A DNA stretch of 64,000 bases from Dermatemys mawii (GCA_007922305.1 ML677351.1:9887558-9951557); one strand, 5' to 3'; positions 1-11,470 are shown, counted from the first letter of the stretch. Program-made: numbers and translations. Notes: generated by a model not told the origin, from the letters alone.

Positions 1-564
1 GAATAAATGCTAGGCTGGACTTGCTAGAAATGGATGTTTTGACTCAAAAAATTACTAGAGTCAGAGCTCCGTTCAAGTTCACAGTAAGAAACTGAACGCC
101 AGTGGACACAATGAAATCTGATTCTGGAAAGCCAGGGAAGTTATTTTAGCTTTAACAAAATAAAGAGTGAAATTGAGATTTTGGCCTTTAATCCTTGGAC
201 TGGGCTGGACAGAGTGTTGGACACAGATTGCAGTGGCAGTTTGCCCACTGTTACAATAGGTGAGAATGCTGCTAAAAATAATAACCTGGGTATTCCAAGG
301 ATATGTGAGGCAATTATGGTCACCAAATCCTGATTTGATAAGTACGTTCCCAGGCAAAGGTTTAAGAAACTATGCCTTTCTGCATCCTCCTTCTCTGTCT
401 GTAACCCTTTATGCTCCTTCCCTCTCTTATTTTTTTCACTTAGTTAATCCACTCCAAACAAGCACTCTTGAATATCTTTAAACAAGACAAAAAAATAATC
501 TCAGAACTAACATGTCACTTGCCACCATCACGTGGTGCACTCTGCTTGTATTTTGCATTTCTTT
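1..564. other. Stretch without recognised gene or repeat
   Basis: AT-rich sequence with only short open frames and no splice-bounded coding signal. I see no repeat I can name here. Confidence 0.5.
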
Positions 565-665
565 AGATCGCAAGCTCTTTGGAGCAGGAACTGTCTCTTA
601 TTTTATGTTTGGCTAGTTTGTAGTACAACGGGGCCCTGGTCTCAGTTGGTCTCTAGCCTCTAGCA
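565..665 (+). repeat. MIR/L2-type 3' tail fragment
   Basis: The segment reads like the conserved tail shared by MIR SINEs and L2 LINEs: a stretch similar to 'gcaagctctttggagcagg' followed by 'aactgtctctta' and then a 'gggccctggtctcagttgg' portion. Similar tails occur in this window near 32.3 kb and 45.1 kb, and reversed near 5.3 and 7.5 kb. The assignment is from pattern memory of the family. The copy is old and diverged. Confidence 0.45.
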
Positions 666-1404
666 TAAGAAACATGATAAATGAACAAGGAAAGTGATCT
701 GTTTCCAGAAGGACTTGAGGAAGAATGTCTTAGTCACAAAACCTAAACTTGCAATTAAGTTAAAGAGGTCAATGAAAATAACAATTCTAATAAACTTCAG
801 AGATAAATTGGGAATTTAAACAGATTGACTGGTATATCCCAGATACCTTGCACCGCTCTGGTGATGTAAAATAGCCTTAGTGGTAGGTAAATCTGTCTGA
901 GAATCTTAACTTGGCCAAGAAAAGCCCTCTTTTTACCTCACTGATTCAAGTGAAGATCTCACATTATATGACTGCTCTAGTTTGGGAATTTTCTCAGTAA
1001 AAAAAAAGTGTAATGACTTTTGATATAATGACCTTTAATTTGTTGTATCTAAATTAATAGGAGGGGTTGGATGGCTCATTAATTTTGGCACATAAGTGGT
1101 TATGTATTGGGGTTGATGCACGTGTTGTAGCAATAAAAGGGCTGTAGCTGCCAGAAGTGAATGAAAGAAGATTGGCTTGCATGCACTCTGAGAGTGGTGG
1201 GTAGAGTTGTGGCAATGAGATTCAGGAAAAGTGATGCAGTGGACAGTGGCAGGTATGTGACAGTAAAATCCTTCCTGGATTTAATATGGAAAAAGCACAG
1301 TAGAGATTACAAAAACCTGTATCTTCTCAAAGGTGGAGAGTGTAAGAATGGTTAGAAAATGTTCATTGAAGCAATGTGACTACAGTATCAGAAAATGCCA
1401 CTTT
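666..1404. other. Stretch without recognised gene or repeat
   Basis: There is nothing with coding character beyond a 64-residue open frame (1161-1355) that lacks any recognisable motif or splice context. No clear repeat was recognised. Confidence 0.4.
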
Positions 1405-1730
1405 TATTAAAACAAAGCATCTGGCAAACCTGCAGCAATCTTGATGAAATTTCATTAAAAAAATGGAAAAAACTTTTTCAAAATGCTGAATAATTGCCCC
1501 ATATTTACATTTACACAACAAAATTTTCAATTTTGAATTTAAACGTGACCTTTCATGACAAAATATACTTTTTTAAAAAATATAAAGAACTTTAAAAATA
1601 CAAAAGGGTCAGAATTGAAGCAATATTTACTGAAATGAAATATTTCAATTCACGCAAAACAAAAACTTTTCTAAATTTTGGCCTTTTTGTCACAATTTGG
1701 GCCCAATATATATATATATATATTAATCTT
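1405..1730. repeat. AT-rich old interspersed repeat with 'aaaattttcaattttgaattt'-type sequence
   Basis: The composition and short motifs (runs of aaaattttc / gaaatttc on both strands) resemble the segments at 11275-11470 and 56560-56905. I take it as a decayed copy of the same dispersed family. It ends in a short TA run (about 1708-1724). Confidence 0.3.
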
Positions 1731-1826
1731 GAACTTTTTCACACAAGGAAAATGTGTTTTCCAATGAGTTATCTGGATTCTGCCCATGTTAAAGGTATCT
1801 TATTATATCTACATGTTGTTAGGCCC

Positions 1827-2215
1827 TGTGACAGGGCAGTTTGTCACACCGATGCCTCTTCCAAGAACGCAGACCAGTCTGAGACTGGTGTCTTCATACC
1901 GTCACAGGTTGTATCTCAACTTTCTAACCCCTTCTCCAAAAAGGGAGAGGGGAGATAAGGTGTCTCTACTTAGAAAACTTCCTTTATCAAGCTCTCTTAG
2001 CCTTCTGTTTCTCTCTCTATCTTTGCCCTGAGCACTCCTTCTTCTGCCCTTTTAGACAACTTCCCTTTTATGGGCTAAATGGCTCATTGACTCACTAGAT
2101 CCAAATTGGCCTGCTAATCAGATACATCTCTGTCAGACCTTCTCTAGGGAGCCTAATTAGCACTAATAGTGACCAGAGCGCTGGCTCAAGTGCTAGCCCC
2201 CGGCACTCTGTCACA
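1827..2215 (+). mobile_element. Solo LTR, about 389 bp, with 5-bp target duplication
   Basis: The segment starts TGTGACAG and ends CTGTCACA, a perfect 8-bp terminal inverted repeat of the TG...CA type seen in LTRs. It is flanked by GGCCC (1822-1826) and GACCC (2216-2220), a 5-bp duplication with one mismatch. No gag/pol sequence adjoins it, so it is a solo LTR left by recombination between the two LTRs of a provirus or retrotransposon. The orientation is assumed; the family is not identified. Confidence 0.7.
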
Positions 2216-2220
2216 GACCC

Positions 2221-2600
2221 ATCTTCCTTGTCTCTTACATTCATACACTACTTAGCCAGTTCATTCCAGACTCCCTGGTACTTAAATGCTTTATTGCATC
2301 TTTGATAACTAGGCAAACCATTCTGGAAAAAGTCACAAACATTTAAAATGTTCACTGACCTAAATAACTGAAAAGCAGCTTGGCCAAATATTTCTTGAAC
2401 TTTCCCAAGGGGGGGAAAAAATTCCTCTGGACTGAAACCAAACCAAACCAAACCAAAACAAAATATGAGAATCTTCAATCAAAAAGGAGTTTTACTGAGA
2501 AAGTTACAGGGTAGAAGGAAATGGGTTTTATAGTAGGAGGAGGAGAACAACTTTGACTTTGGAGAGGGCACCAGTGGTTCTGTAATATGTGTGTGTATGT
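2221..2600. other. No gene; short (CCAAA)n tract
   Basis: The interval contains a small pentanucleotide tract of CCAAA units at about 2437-2461 and purine-rich sequence after it. No coding region is recognised. Confidence 0.5.
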
Positions 2601-2798
2601 AAGGCCTGGTCTACACTAGCAGGGAGCATCAACTTAATATACGCAACCTCAGCTACATGAATAATGTAACTGAAGTTGATGCATCTTAGGTCAACTTACC
2701 TCACGGTGGCAGCAGTTGGTGGCGGGCTCTCCTGTCAGTTCCAGCTTGTGCCTTTTGATGACCTGGAGTTCTGGAGTTGACTTTGGGGACTACCAACA
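2601..2798 (+). mobile_element. Truncated Harbinger-like MITE ('ggcctggtctacact' family)
   Basis: The left end 'ggcctggtctacacta' is the terminal sequence shared by the MITEs at 57349, 57508 and 58409. The interior shares the 'ttcagctac..gtagttgaagttg..cttaggtc' motif with 57710-57765. The copy lacks its right terminus and runs into hAT-like sequence at about 2.8 kb. The superfamily is inferred; no target duplication can be read. Confidence 0.6.
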
Positions 2799-3094
2799 GG
2801 GGTCGGGGAAGTCAGGGGACAGGGAGCAAGATGGCTTAGATAGGGAGTGGGATCCCAGGGCGGGTAGTTGGGGCAGAAGGTCTCTGGAGGAGGAAGTCAG
2901 GGGACAAGGAGTGGGGGGCAGGTTGGATGGGGTTGAGGTCTCTGAGGGGGGCAGTCAGAGGGCGGGAAGTGGGTGGGGGTAAGACAAGGGGCGGGGCCAG
3001 GCTGTTTGGGGAGGCACAGCCATCCCTACCTGGCCCTCCATACAATTTTGCAACCACAATGTGGCCCTTGGGCCAAAAAGTTTGCCCACCCCTG
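2799..3094. mobile_element. hAT non-autonomous element fragment with internal minisatellite
   Basis: The right end 'gtttgcccacccctg' is a typical terminal sequence of hAT (Charlie-like) elements. The interior is a G-rich minisatellite of imperfect units around 'gtcaggggacagggagcaag', 'gtcaggggacaaggagtggg' and 'gcagtcagagggcgggaag'. The matching left terminus is missing. The open frames across it on both strands follow from its composition and are not genes. Confidence 0.6.
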
Positions 3095-5274
3095 CTGTAT
3101 AGAGTATATCTGCAAAATCTTAATATAACTCTCCACGAAAGCATTTTATTTTTCAATCTCCTTTGTATGTATACATGTCTCCAAAATTTAAGACATAGAA
3201 GCAGAGAAAATCTACAATCACAGTATGAAAAAGAGAGATGCCAACTTCATCAGAGTTAAAAAGTATTGCAGCTGCTAAAAGAAAAGAAAACAAATCTTCA
3301 CACTACTGGCAGAGTTTTTTGGTCCAATAATTTTATCACTTGTGTTCATTCCGAATCTGGTGCATCACTACCCTACAATTTATGAATGACTCTAGAAACT
3401 CAGAAGGCCAGTTCCCCATTTCTGAACTTCTTTCTGACCTCCCTAATTTAACTGATGTGCTTGACAGGGGCGGGATAGCACATTTTTCTTATAAACTTGC
3501 ATCAGCCTTGAGTGGGAACTGCTCAAGTTTTACTCTCCACTTTCCTCTTATGCTTTCAAAGGATGTACTTTGCTACATTAAACATGGCTCTCTTATCCAT
3601 TCTTGATAAGGCTGAGGAGTCCAAGAAATCTTTTCATTAGATCACCTGTACAAGTACACCTAGTCTCACAAAGTGATTATTCTATATGCATCATGGTTTT
3701 GCTCTCATTAACTACACACACATACACAGAGTCATCAAAGTGGAAGTAAAATGCTACCAAATCAGAATGGTATACAGAATGGTATACAGATTGCCCAGGT
3801 TGATATCAGAGTGCAAAAGAGTGAAGAATCAGATCCAAGAATTCTGCTCTAAGAAGTCTCCTACTTAAATATAACAACACTCTGAAGTGGTAATAAGTAG
3901 GGAGTGTGGAGCAGAACAAGGGATGCATAAAGGTAACACCATGTTAAGACTATGTGGTTGATTAGGCTTCATTATGTACACATATTAATGGTTGCTTTTC
4001 AAGTTATTTTGTTAATGGTTTTCAGACAGTTTACAAGTATTGTATGGGGGTGGAGAGGTTGACAACAGGGAGCTGACAGGGAGGGTAGGAAATATGTTTG
4101 CAAGAACAAGAAAAGGAGCTAGAGGATGGTGTGAGAGAGAGGCAACAAGAGAGAGAATGTATGATGCACGATGGGCTATGAGGAATGAGGTAGGGACCTG
4201 CAGGGTGATGCTGACAGAAAAGAAACAAGAGAATGATAGAAATCAGTAATTTAAGCACTAGGATCGGGGAGTGAAGGGAGAAAGAATCTAATTATGAAGA
4301 GCATCAAGATGTGAAAAGTTCAAAACTGTACAATTCAGTTGACCTCATGATGTCATGAGCTTCTCCGTTCTGCCCTGCATGCTTCTAGGGGATAGAGGCT
4401 TTTATGGGCTGTCTTCAGCAGAGTTCTGGCAGAGGTTGAGGGCACGCACTGTGTATAACATTTGGAACCACACCTTCTGAGAGCATCTGACATTTCATCT
4501 ATAATGTCTGACCCAGGTATGGGAGCATGGTTCCCTTGAATAGGCTACTGTCCCTTGGAGAATACCTATACTACTGCAACTTGGGAAAAAATTCCACTGA
4601 TTTTGGAATCTCTTTTCATGGCATACTCTTAGCAGAATATTCAGGGAACCAATAATTAAACTGATAATTCATTTTTTTTTATTCTGACAGGTTATTATTA
4701 TTTTTAAATATTCTCTTTTATGCAATAACGTAACCCACACTGAGCATACGTCTAATACACTGATTAGATTGCACCCCATGACCTTCATTATGTGTTTTCA
4801 AAAAAGCTTTTACAGACATGCTAATTTTTAAAGCCATTTTTAAGCATCTTCTCGTCTCAAGTTCCCAAGTGACCTCTTCTTTATTCTTTTTTTGGGGCGG
4901 GAGGAGGGAAGCAGGAGCAACAACAATAACATTATTTAAACATTTACTGCATTCCACTCAATTATACTGATGGTGCCATCGATCCCTAAAATGTCTCATC
5001 TTCTCTTCTCATTTTCCCTGCCTCTGGCTCATTTGGTTCTGGTACAACTAGTGTGTACTGTGGACCATTATACAGATATAGGTTCTGTGTCTTTTCACAG
5101 GCTGTAGAGAGTAGCCATCATTAAGGCTGCTGCTTCCCCGAGACTCACATTTGTTAGGAACTCATTCAAATCCTCTCCATATGGATTTGTTTTCCTTATT
5201 AACAAAGAAAGAATCTATTATTTATTGCTTTTATTTTCTTCATAGACATCTTCAGCTTTCTTTTATTAGTAGTA
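3095..5274. other. Two-kilobase stretch without recognised gene
   Basis: No homologous coding region is recognised. There is a short local duplication 'atggtatacaga' at 3768-3790 and a purine-rich strand at about 4060-4250 (many ga-rich runs) that gives spurious frames on both strands. Any remaining repeats are too old to name. Confidence 0.5.
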
Positions 5275-5390
5275 TTTGTTATCTGCTATGGCACCTGAAT
5301 AGCACCTCTGGGTACAGAAATAATATATGATCCCTGCTCCTATGGCTTACAAACTAACATTAGACTAAAATTTTGGACAGGTCATTTAAT
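5275..5390 (-). repeat. MIR/L2-type tail fragment, reversed
   Basis: Reverse-complement orientation of the tail seen at 7385-7560: a 'ttagtagtatttgttatctgctatggcacctg' region followed by 'gatccctgctcctatggcttacaaactaac'. The match is to general family structure, from memory. Confidence 0.45.
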
Positions 5391-5660
5391 CAATGAAAAA
5401 TGCAGTTTCAGTTGACCCAAAACTATTTGCAATTTTGATGCTATTCACAAAATGATCAGAGAAGATTTGTGGTGGTGGTATTGCTGCTTTCCACTTCCTT
5501 ACTAACCATTAGCTCAGTGGTCAGGCACTCAGGTTCAAATCTCTGCTCTGGAACAGACCCCCAATGGACTTTTTCAATTCATTGTAAATTCTGAAAAATA
5601 ACAGATTGATTCGACATAAACCAATTACTGATTTCTTTCAGAACTGCCACTGAACTGAAA
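5390..5660. repeat. Palindromic element with a tRNA-like core
   Basis: The left arm contains 'gcagtttcagttgacccaaaac' and the right arm, read in reverse, 'aatttttcagttcagtggcag', so the arms are roughly inverted. Between them at about 5509-5560 lies a compact tRNA-like module: an A-box-like 'tagctcagtggtcagg' followed by a B-box-like 'ggttcaaatctc'. It is far too short between the boxes to be a tRNA. I read it as a MITE- or SINE-like repeat that incorporated a tRNA-derived segment. Confidence 0.5.
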
Positions 5661-6739
5661 AATTAGTTGTTTGTCTGGTTCTACATTGCACATCACTAAA
5701 AGGAGGGAGTAACAACACTATAAGAGTCTAACCACGGTTAAGTTGTATTTCCACTCCCCTCCTCTCTATCTCCCTCTTAATCTTGAGCTCACTGACTTTG
5801 TCTTAATAAAAAAGCTGTTGTGTAGGGAAACTGGTTGTTGCAATGGGGCTGTTCACCTCTGGGTCACTAATTCAATTTGGATTGTTAGTCATCAAAAAAT
5901 AGCTGCCATCTGGCAGCAGAAATGAATTATTGCCCCAGTGTAAGTCCTAGTGGGAAAAGATGTTCTGAAAAGAGAGCAAGAATATGGAAACTAAAAAAGC
6001 AGTTTCCCCAGTTCATCACTAAGCCAGTTGGCATTATAGGATGGAGGAAGTTTGGGTTTTTACTGCACCTCTTCTTGCCATTCTCCCAGGCTGCCAATCT
6101 GTCTCCTTGTCTGAGCAGAGTTCTAAATTCAGTAAAAATGTAAAGAAGAACAGTTTTAGATATCTCAGGTAATAATAAATAGGGATGGGTGACCATGTTT
6201 TCCTGTATTCCCAAACCTTTTTGAGCTTCCTAGACTCAAGACTGTATACTGTTCTCAAGATTTACTAGGCCTGTGTTCCAGCTTAGGTTTTCATGGGGGA
6301 TATGTAAACTGTTTTCTTTTTCGTTAACAGGGGTTTTTTTTACCTGTTTTTAAATGGGAGTTACCAAAAGCAAAGCCACTTCCTGATTTTGGGTAGTTTC
6401 ATGTGAATTCTCCCTCCAGCACAAGTAAGCTGCCTGCACCAGTAGGCATCACTCTGCAGAGAAAGAGCAGAAAAGCCAGACCAGTGGGAGGTGAAAACAA
6501 GAACCAAGAAAACAATGAGATTTATATAAACCCCCCCGCAGCTGTGAGGAATATTAAAAGCTCTTCTTGGAGATAGAATCATTTTGAAAAACAGACAACA
6601 AAAACACAATATAGGTTGCAGTTTAGGAGACCAAAGGGGAGAAACTCCTAAATCTAAACACTGCAAAACAAAGCAGATGTATTTAGGAGAAAGTACCTGT
6701 AGATAGCAGAGTAGGAAAAATCCATTCTTACAATGATTC
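5661..6739. other. Stretch without recognised gene
   Basis: The longest open frame (149 residues on -, 6361-6810) has no recognisable domain. It is Cys- and Leu-rich from base composition and overlaps a tandem repeat, so I do not treat it as a gene. Confidence 0.45.
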
Positions 6740-7310
6740 ACTGCTAACATCTTTGCAACATACAAATGCCCAGCACACATTTCCACTGCTGCCAACTGAT
6801 ACATTTGCACCGTTGATAAGGATCCTGTTATTTATGCTGTCAGTGCTTGGAGGTGTTGGATGTGTTAATATGATTACGTCTCACTGTCCCTCTCTTAGAC
6901 AAATAGCACATGCATTCATCCTGTCAGGTGTTGCACAGCTGCCTCCAAGTAACACGTTAGTTTTATAGTACCTTGATTATGTTAATACATCTTAACGAAC
7001 AGGGAAAAAGAAGAAAACAAGCTGAGCTTGGGTACTGCTTAAAAAACAGCACATTCATTTCCACAGACAGCAGCTTTTTCCAAATGATGCATTTGCTCTG
7101 TTGACAAGGGTACGCACTGTTTGTTCCACCACCGTTGCTGAGTGGGTAGCCACAGACTCCATCCCTCTCTTAGAAAAACAGCACACATGCTTTGCCACCT
7201 GCTGTTCTGCCCTACCAGCTGCCAAGCAGTGCACTTAATCTCTCAATGAGGGCACTATTTGCTTGTTGAGGGGGTCTCCCCTCAAATGCATGCTCTGATA
7301 CCGTTGCCAA
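6740..7310 (+). repeat. Diverged tandem repeat, about four units of roughly 140 bp
   Basis: Units start near 6755, 6896, 7041 and 7175, each with an 'acagcacacatg'-like motif. Recurrent motifs are 'tccctctcttaga' (6889 and 7161) and 'gatacatttgcaccgttgataagg' (6799), which pairs with 'gatgcatttgctctgttgacaagg' (7086) and 'agtgcacttaatctctcaatgagg' (7229). Unit identity looks low, so the array is old. I know of no named satellite with this sequence. Confidence 0.6.
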
Positions 7311-7384
7311 CAACAGGCAGAAGTAGGACTGTTAATAAAGTGGTTGTTGGTAGCAGGGATGGGGCATAGGGTGTGGAAGGAAAG

Positions 7385-7590
7385 CCTTAATCATTATTAC
7401 TAATTTATTTATATAATCAAGCAGTGCTCAGATGCTGTGATTGGAATCAGGGGCTTCATTATGCATTAGGCTGTACAAATACACAGGGAAACACTGTCCC
7501 TATCCTAAGAAGCTTACAGTCTAGTTTTAGACAAGACAAACAAGTGAGCATGACAAACAGTCGGAGAGAAGAAGAGAGAGGGTGAAGAGT
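7385..7590 (-). repeat. MIR/L2-type SINE tail, reversed
   Basis: Read on the minus strand this gives 'agactgtaagcttcttagg', 'atagggacagtg' and a 'tttgtacagcctaatgc' portion followed by an AT-rich 'ataaataaattagtaataat' tail, matching the MIR/L2 3' tail layout. The same tail lies on + at 45090-45185. Confidence 0.55.
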
Positions 7591-8355
7591 ATTGTGATGA
7601 CCCATTGAGATCTCAAATCATGCAAACTGCTCTGTATGGACGAACCCCTGCACCCACACAGAGCCACACTGAAGTCATACCAAAGGTCTGGGCCCTCTGC
7701 AGCTGCAGGTTTAGCAGCATTGTCTGGTCCATCTTTGGTAAAATTACAAACTGCCTTGCGGAGTGCTTACAAGGGGAACTCTTCTATGTTACCTCTTGAG
7801 AGGATGTGAGGCAGGGCCTTCTCTCTTGAGAGCCTATCTCGCTATGAAAGCACTACATTTCAACCTAGGTCACCCTGCTTTGAATCAGAAAAGTGGATTT
7901 AATTAGGCTAACACACAGCCAAGGACATGGCTGGCATGGTTGGCTGGGTTATCAAGTAACAGTTCTCTATATTTTTTCTTTTTAAGCAGTGGTTTATTTC
8001 ATTAATCCATTCTTAAGGGAGGACTTCTGTATGTGAACAGTCCCACTGAAGTCAAGTTTTACGCTAGTCACACTATAGTCCTGTTAATTTACTATCTGCG
8101 GCACATACAGTTCCACTACGCACCAGAAGCTACCTCATCCATAAAGGAAACTGGTAACTAGTCTGGGCTTGTTTATGGTTCTGGGTAGAACAGCAGCTGC
8201 ATTTGCAGCTAGCTTTCAGTTTGCTTTATTGTTTGCATAACAAAAACCTCCTTTGATGGAAAGACATGCGTTTTTAATGGTATCTACTTTGAAAACTGCA
8301 TGAGATTCATTTATAGGCCAAAAAAATATTTCAGTGAAACTCAAGTTAATAGAAC
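7591..8355. other. Stretch without recognised gene or repeat
   Basis: Only short frames without motifs are present. No repeat is named. Confidence 0.45.
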
Positions 8356-8965
8356 TGTAAGCAGTGTCAGGAATGAGATATATTCTGACATCTGGTGGCG
8401 AACTATGGGAATTGCAGTGAGCCTTGCAAAATAAGTCTGGGGCTGATCAATTTGCATAGACACACCCACTGCGCCTAGCCTGAGCCCACAGCAGCCCACA
8501 TGGCCACTTCGGCTGATGAGGGAGCCCCAGTTTCTATGTTATTGGGGCAGGAATGATAAAGTGATGTTACTGTGATTATGTGAATGAAGGACTATGGACA
8601 TGTACTTGGCCCTTGTTATGATGGAGGGACTCGCCATCATCTAGGTAGCACTCACTGGGCAAGGGCCATGCGTTTTCAGAACACTGTGAGATTGAGAGAG
8701 GTGATGGACAAGCACCTATACCTTTTAGTGAGGGCTCTGTCTGAGGGCCTCCCAGGCCTATTGCACCCCGCCTCTCTCCACTGTGGAATGTCAGAATTGA
8801 ATTTTGCTTCCAGTAGGAGCCTGGTTCCAGGCTGCTGAGCTGACAATTGCTTTGGGCTCACTGGTGCACCTGTACTAAGGCTCCCCTACTGTGAGCTGCA
8901 ATCACCTAAGAGCTAAAGAAATCACTGAGCGCTGTCTTAAGTAGGGGGGACTTGGAAAAAGTGCA

Positions 8966-9190
8966 GAGTGGCTGGTGCAGCAGAGCAGTCTGTGTGTTGG
9001 CTAGCAGGACGGCTAGCGGAGTGACTGGTGCGGCAGAGCTGTCTGTCTGTCACCTAGCAGAGGCGTGGGTGCTGCGGGCAGAATGACCGGCGCAGCAGAG
9101 CTGTCTGTCTGTCACCTAGCAGAGGCGTGGGTGCTGCGGGCAGAGCGACCAGTGCGGCAGAGCTGTCTGTGTGTCGGCTAGCAGAGCAGC
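8966..9190 (+). repeat. Minisatellite inside the LTR, about 62-bp unit, roughly 3.5 copies
   Basis: The phrase 'cagagctgtctgtctgtcac' recurs at about 9034 and 9096, with variants at about 8981 and 9157. Each is followed by 'ctagcagaggcgtgggtgctgc' or a 'ggctagcag' variant. The spacing is about 62 bp for the inner copies and shorter at the left edge. It lies in the expected U3 part of the LTR, where tandem arrays often act as enhancer repeats in retroelements. That role is inference. Confidence 0.75.
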
Positions 9191-9579
9191 TAGCGGATCA
9201 ACGGGCAGAGCGGTTCGTAGGACAGCCAGCGGAGCGGAGCAGAGCCGATTGCGGTGAGAGCTGCAGCGGAACCCCACGGAGAGGCGGCACAGTCGGCCTC
9301 GGACCACGTAAGGTGCCCCGTGCCCTACCCTCCATCTCCACCCAGGCTGGAGGTAAGACTCTGCCAATTGACTTTTGAACTCTGCATGGACCAAGGACAG
9401 AGACTCTTGGGCTGTTGGACTTTTGGGACTATTGAGTGACTTTTTGGGGTTGTGGAACTCAAGAGCCAAAGGGAAGGCCACGGCCTATTTGCTGGGAGGG
9501 GGCTTCTGGTTCATGGTTTGGTTTATTAACCTTGTTTGTGGTGTTTCCCCAATATAATGCCACATTGTTTCTCCCTGTT

Positions 9580-9585
9580 ATTAAA
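9580..9585 (+). promoter_or_regulatory. ATTAAA polyadenylation signal of the LTR
   Basis: ATTAAA sits about 200 bp before the LTR end, preceding 'aggctttggtacactcaaac', as expected for the end of R in an LTR transcript. Confidence 0.55.
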
Positions 9586-9789
9586 AGGCTTTGGTACACT
9601 CAAACTCTGTGCTTGCGAGAGGGGAAGTATTGTCTCTTACAGACGCCCAGAGGGGTGGTATATGGTTGTCCCAGGTCACTGGGTGGGGGCTCGAGCTGGT
9701 TTTTGTATTGTGCTATTGGAATGGAACCCCTGGATACTGAACCCGGCCCTTGTTGCTGCCAACTCTGATGGGCAGAAGGGTTACAGAAC

Positions 9790-11274
9790 TTTTGTCAAAC
9801 TTAGTTATACACACAGGACTTGTAACTCTTGGTTTGAATAAACTTTGTATGTATTTAATGAAATAAATACATACCTGCCCTTCTGGGTCAAATCCTGAAA
9901 ACCTTTCTTCACATGACTTGTTATTGACTTCAGTGGAGAGTGTTCAGTGTGAAAAATGGTTTGCAAACCTACAGTTCATTAGCACCAGTAGTCTTCAGTT
10001 TTCTGACAGTAAAGTTGTGCCTTTCAGGGAAGAGTGGGTTCCTCTCAGAATATGGGAGGAAAAAGGGGGAGTCCTCACCAAATTAAATCTATAAAATAGA
10101 CTCATCGCTTCTAATTGACTTTGCTGGGCATAGAGCATGAGGAGTGATTGTGTGCTATTGCTCTGTAAGAGCCGTTTATTCACAGTGACACACCAAAGTA
10201 CTCTGTTAGAAAGGAAAGGTCTCTGTAACACCAGAGACTAGTCTCATAAGTTACCTCCTGTCTTGCTTTGTTAAGATCAGGAAAGCCTAAGGAGGACAGA
10301 CACCTTTATGTGAGGTAGCGAATTAGGATTAAGGGGTTCCTTCCATGATCGGATATTACTTTGCACTCTGAAGTGCATTGATCCTTTTACATTTGTTTAT
10401 CATTTTGACCTTTTAAAATGATATCCTTCCTTTTTTTTTTCCTTCTGGATAGTAAAACATGCAGGTGAGATCGTGAACTCAGCATAAGCCAATCAAAGAT
10501 TCATTAAGAACAAAAGCAAATAGCATATCAAGTTAAATGTACTGCATCATTAGATGGCTTAAACAGTTGCTTCAATTGTCCCCACACTGCATACTGCAAA
10601 AGTAAAACTTAACAGCTATAACAGTCACCCTGTTAAGCCATACAATCAGCTCAGATAATGATCATTCTGTCTTTAAGATATTCCATATAATACAGTGAAA
10701 ACCTTATTTGTATGGTGCCATATTTCAACATAGAAAACAAGATGTATCCTAAACCAAACCCTTAGCCAACATGATCCAGTAGATACATGCACACAAACTA
10801 GCACCACCTCAGAAGTAACAGTATTTTAGGGTCTTATATGGCTGTCCAATACAACGATGTATAAGCACCTTCCATCTAAAACTGACAGCAATAGCCAAAT
10901 CCCTAAGTAGACTTCTTGAATTTTCTGGCATTTCTCCCTTTTCAAAAATAAAATAAAATCAAAAGCTCGGGTGGTGGTTTTTGTTTTTTGGTGGTTAGTT
11001 GGTTTGTTTCAAGTTTTTATTTTTCAGAGGGTTTCGTGTGGTGTTTGGGCAGATAGGAACGTCACTGTTGGGGATGTCATTCTTGCTATGGTGGAAAACC
11101 ACCCACTATCCCAACTACTAAGCCTGAATAAATAAAAAACGATAGCTTTACATGACATACATGCATTTGTGCCTCTTACCGCATGCTGAATAAAGGTAGC
11201 CAGCACTTCTATCAGTGTAGTTCTTTGGGGGAGTTCGAGCCAAAGTAGGCCTAGTACAAAAATAAATAGAATAT
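9790..11274. other. Stretch without recognised gene
   Basis: The part at about 9885-9975 ('caaatcctgaaaacc' ... 'attgacttcagtggagag' ... 'ggtttgcaaacc') looks like a decayed copy of a palindromic amniote repeat also seen at 13345-13455 and 25918-26100. The rest shows nothing I can name. No coding exon was recognised. Confidence 0.4.
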
Positions 11275-11470
11275 GAATTTTTTAAAAAAAAGACAACCAT
11301 TTTTGTCCTGAAAAGGAATGCAATGTTAATATTTTCCACAAAACAAAATTCCAGTTTCCAAAATCAAAACCCGTCAAATGGACATTTTTGTCATTTTCAA
11401 TTTGAAGTGAACAAAATTGAAAATTGGTTCAATTCAAAATGTCAATATTACAACCCAAAACAAGAAGTTC
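11275..11470. repeat. Old AT-rich interspersed repeat ('tttcaaaat' family)
   Basis: The segment contains 'gacatttttgtcattttcaattt' and 'caattcaaaatgtcaat', with self-complementary short words, resembling 56560-56905. The family is not named; divergence is high. Confidence 0.35.

Larger units (their letters stand above)
8356..9785 (+). mobile_element. Solo LTR of a Gypsy-like retrotransposon, about 1430 bp
   Basis: The segment begins TGTAA and ends TTACA (inverted termini of the TG...CA type) and is flanked by an exact 4-bp duplication GAAC (8352-8355 and 9786-9789), as produced by Ty3/Gypsy integrases. An ATTAAA polyadenylation signal lies at 9580-9585, which puts the R/U5 part in the last 200 bp and supports the + orientation. 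The middle carries a GC-rich tandem array. No gag/pol or second LTR adjoins it, so it is a solo LTR. Open frames of 80-120 residues inside (for example 9127-9378) run through the array and are not genes. Confidence 0.75.

Noticed and set aside
2799..3094. Protein-coding gene in the G-rich region
   Set aside because: Frames on both strands come from the minisatellite inside a hAT fragment.
6361..6810. 149-residue protein gene on -
   Set aside because: No domain, no splice context, overlaps the tandem repeat, and its composition matches the surroundings.
8966..9190. CRISPR-like array
   Set aside because: The units are directly adjacent without unique spacers, and the sequence is vertebrate LTR DNA.
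9116..9481. 121-residue frame on - and partners on +
   Set aside because: They cross the minisatellite of the solo LTR; repeats without stops give long frames by chance.
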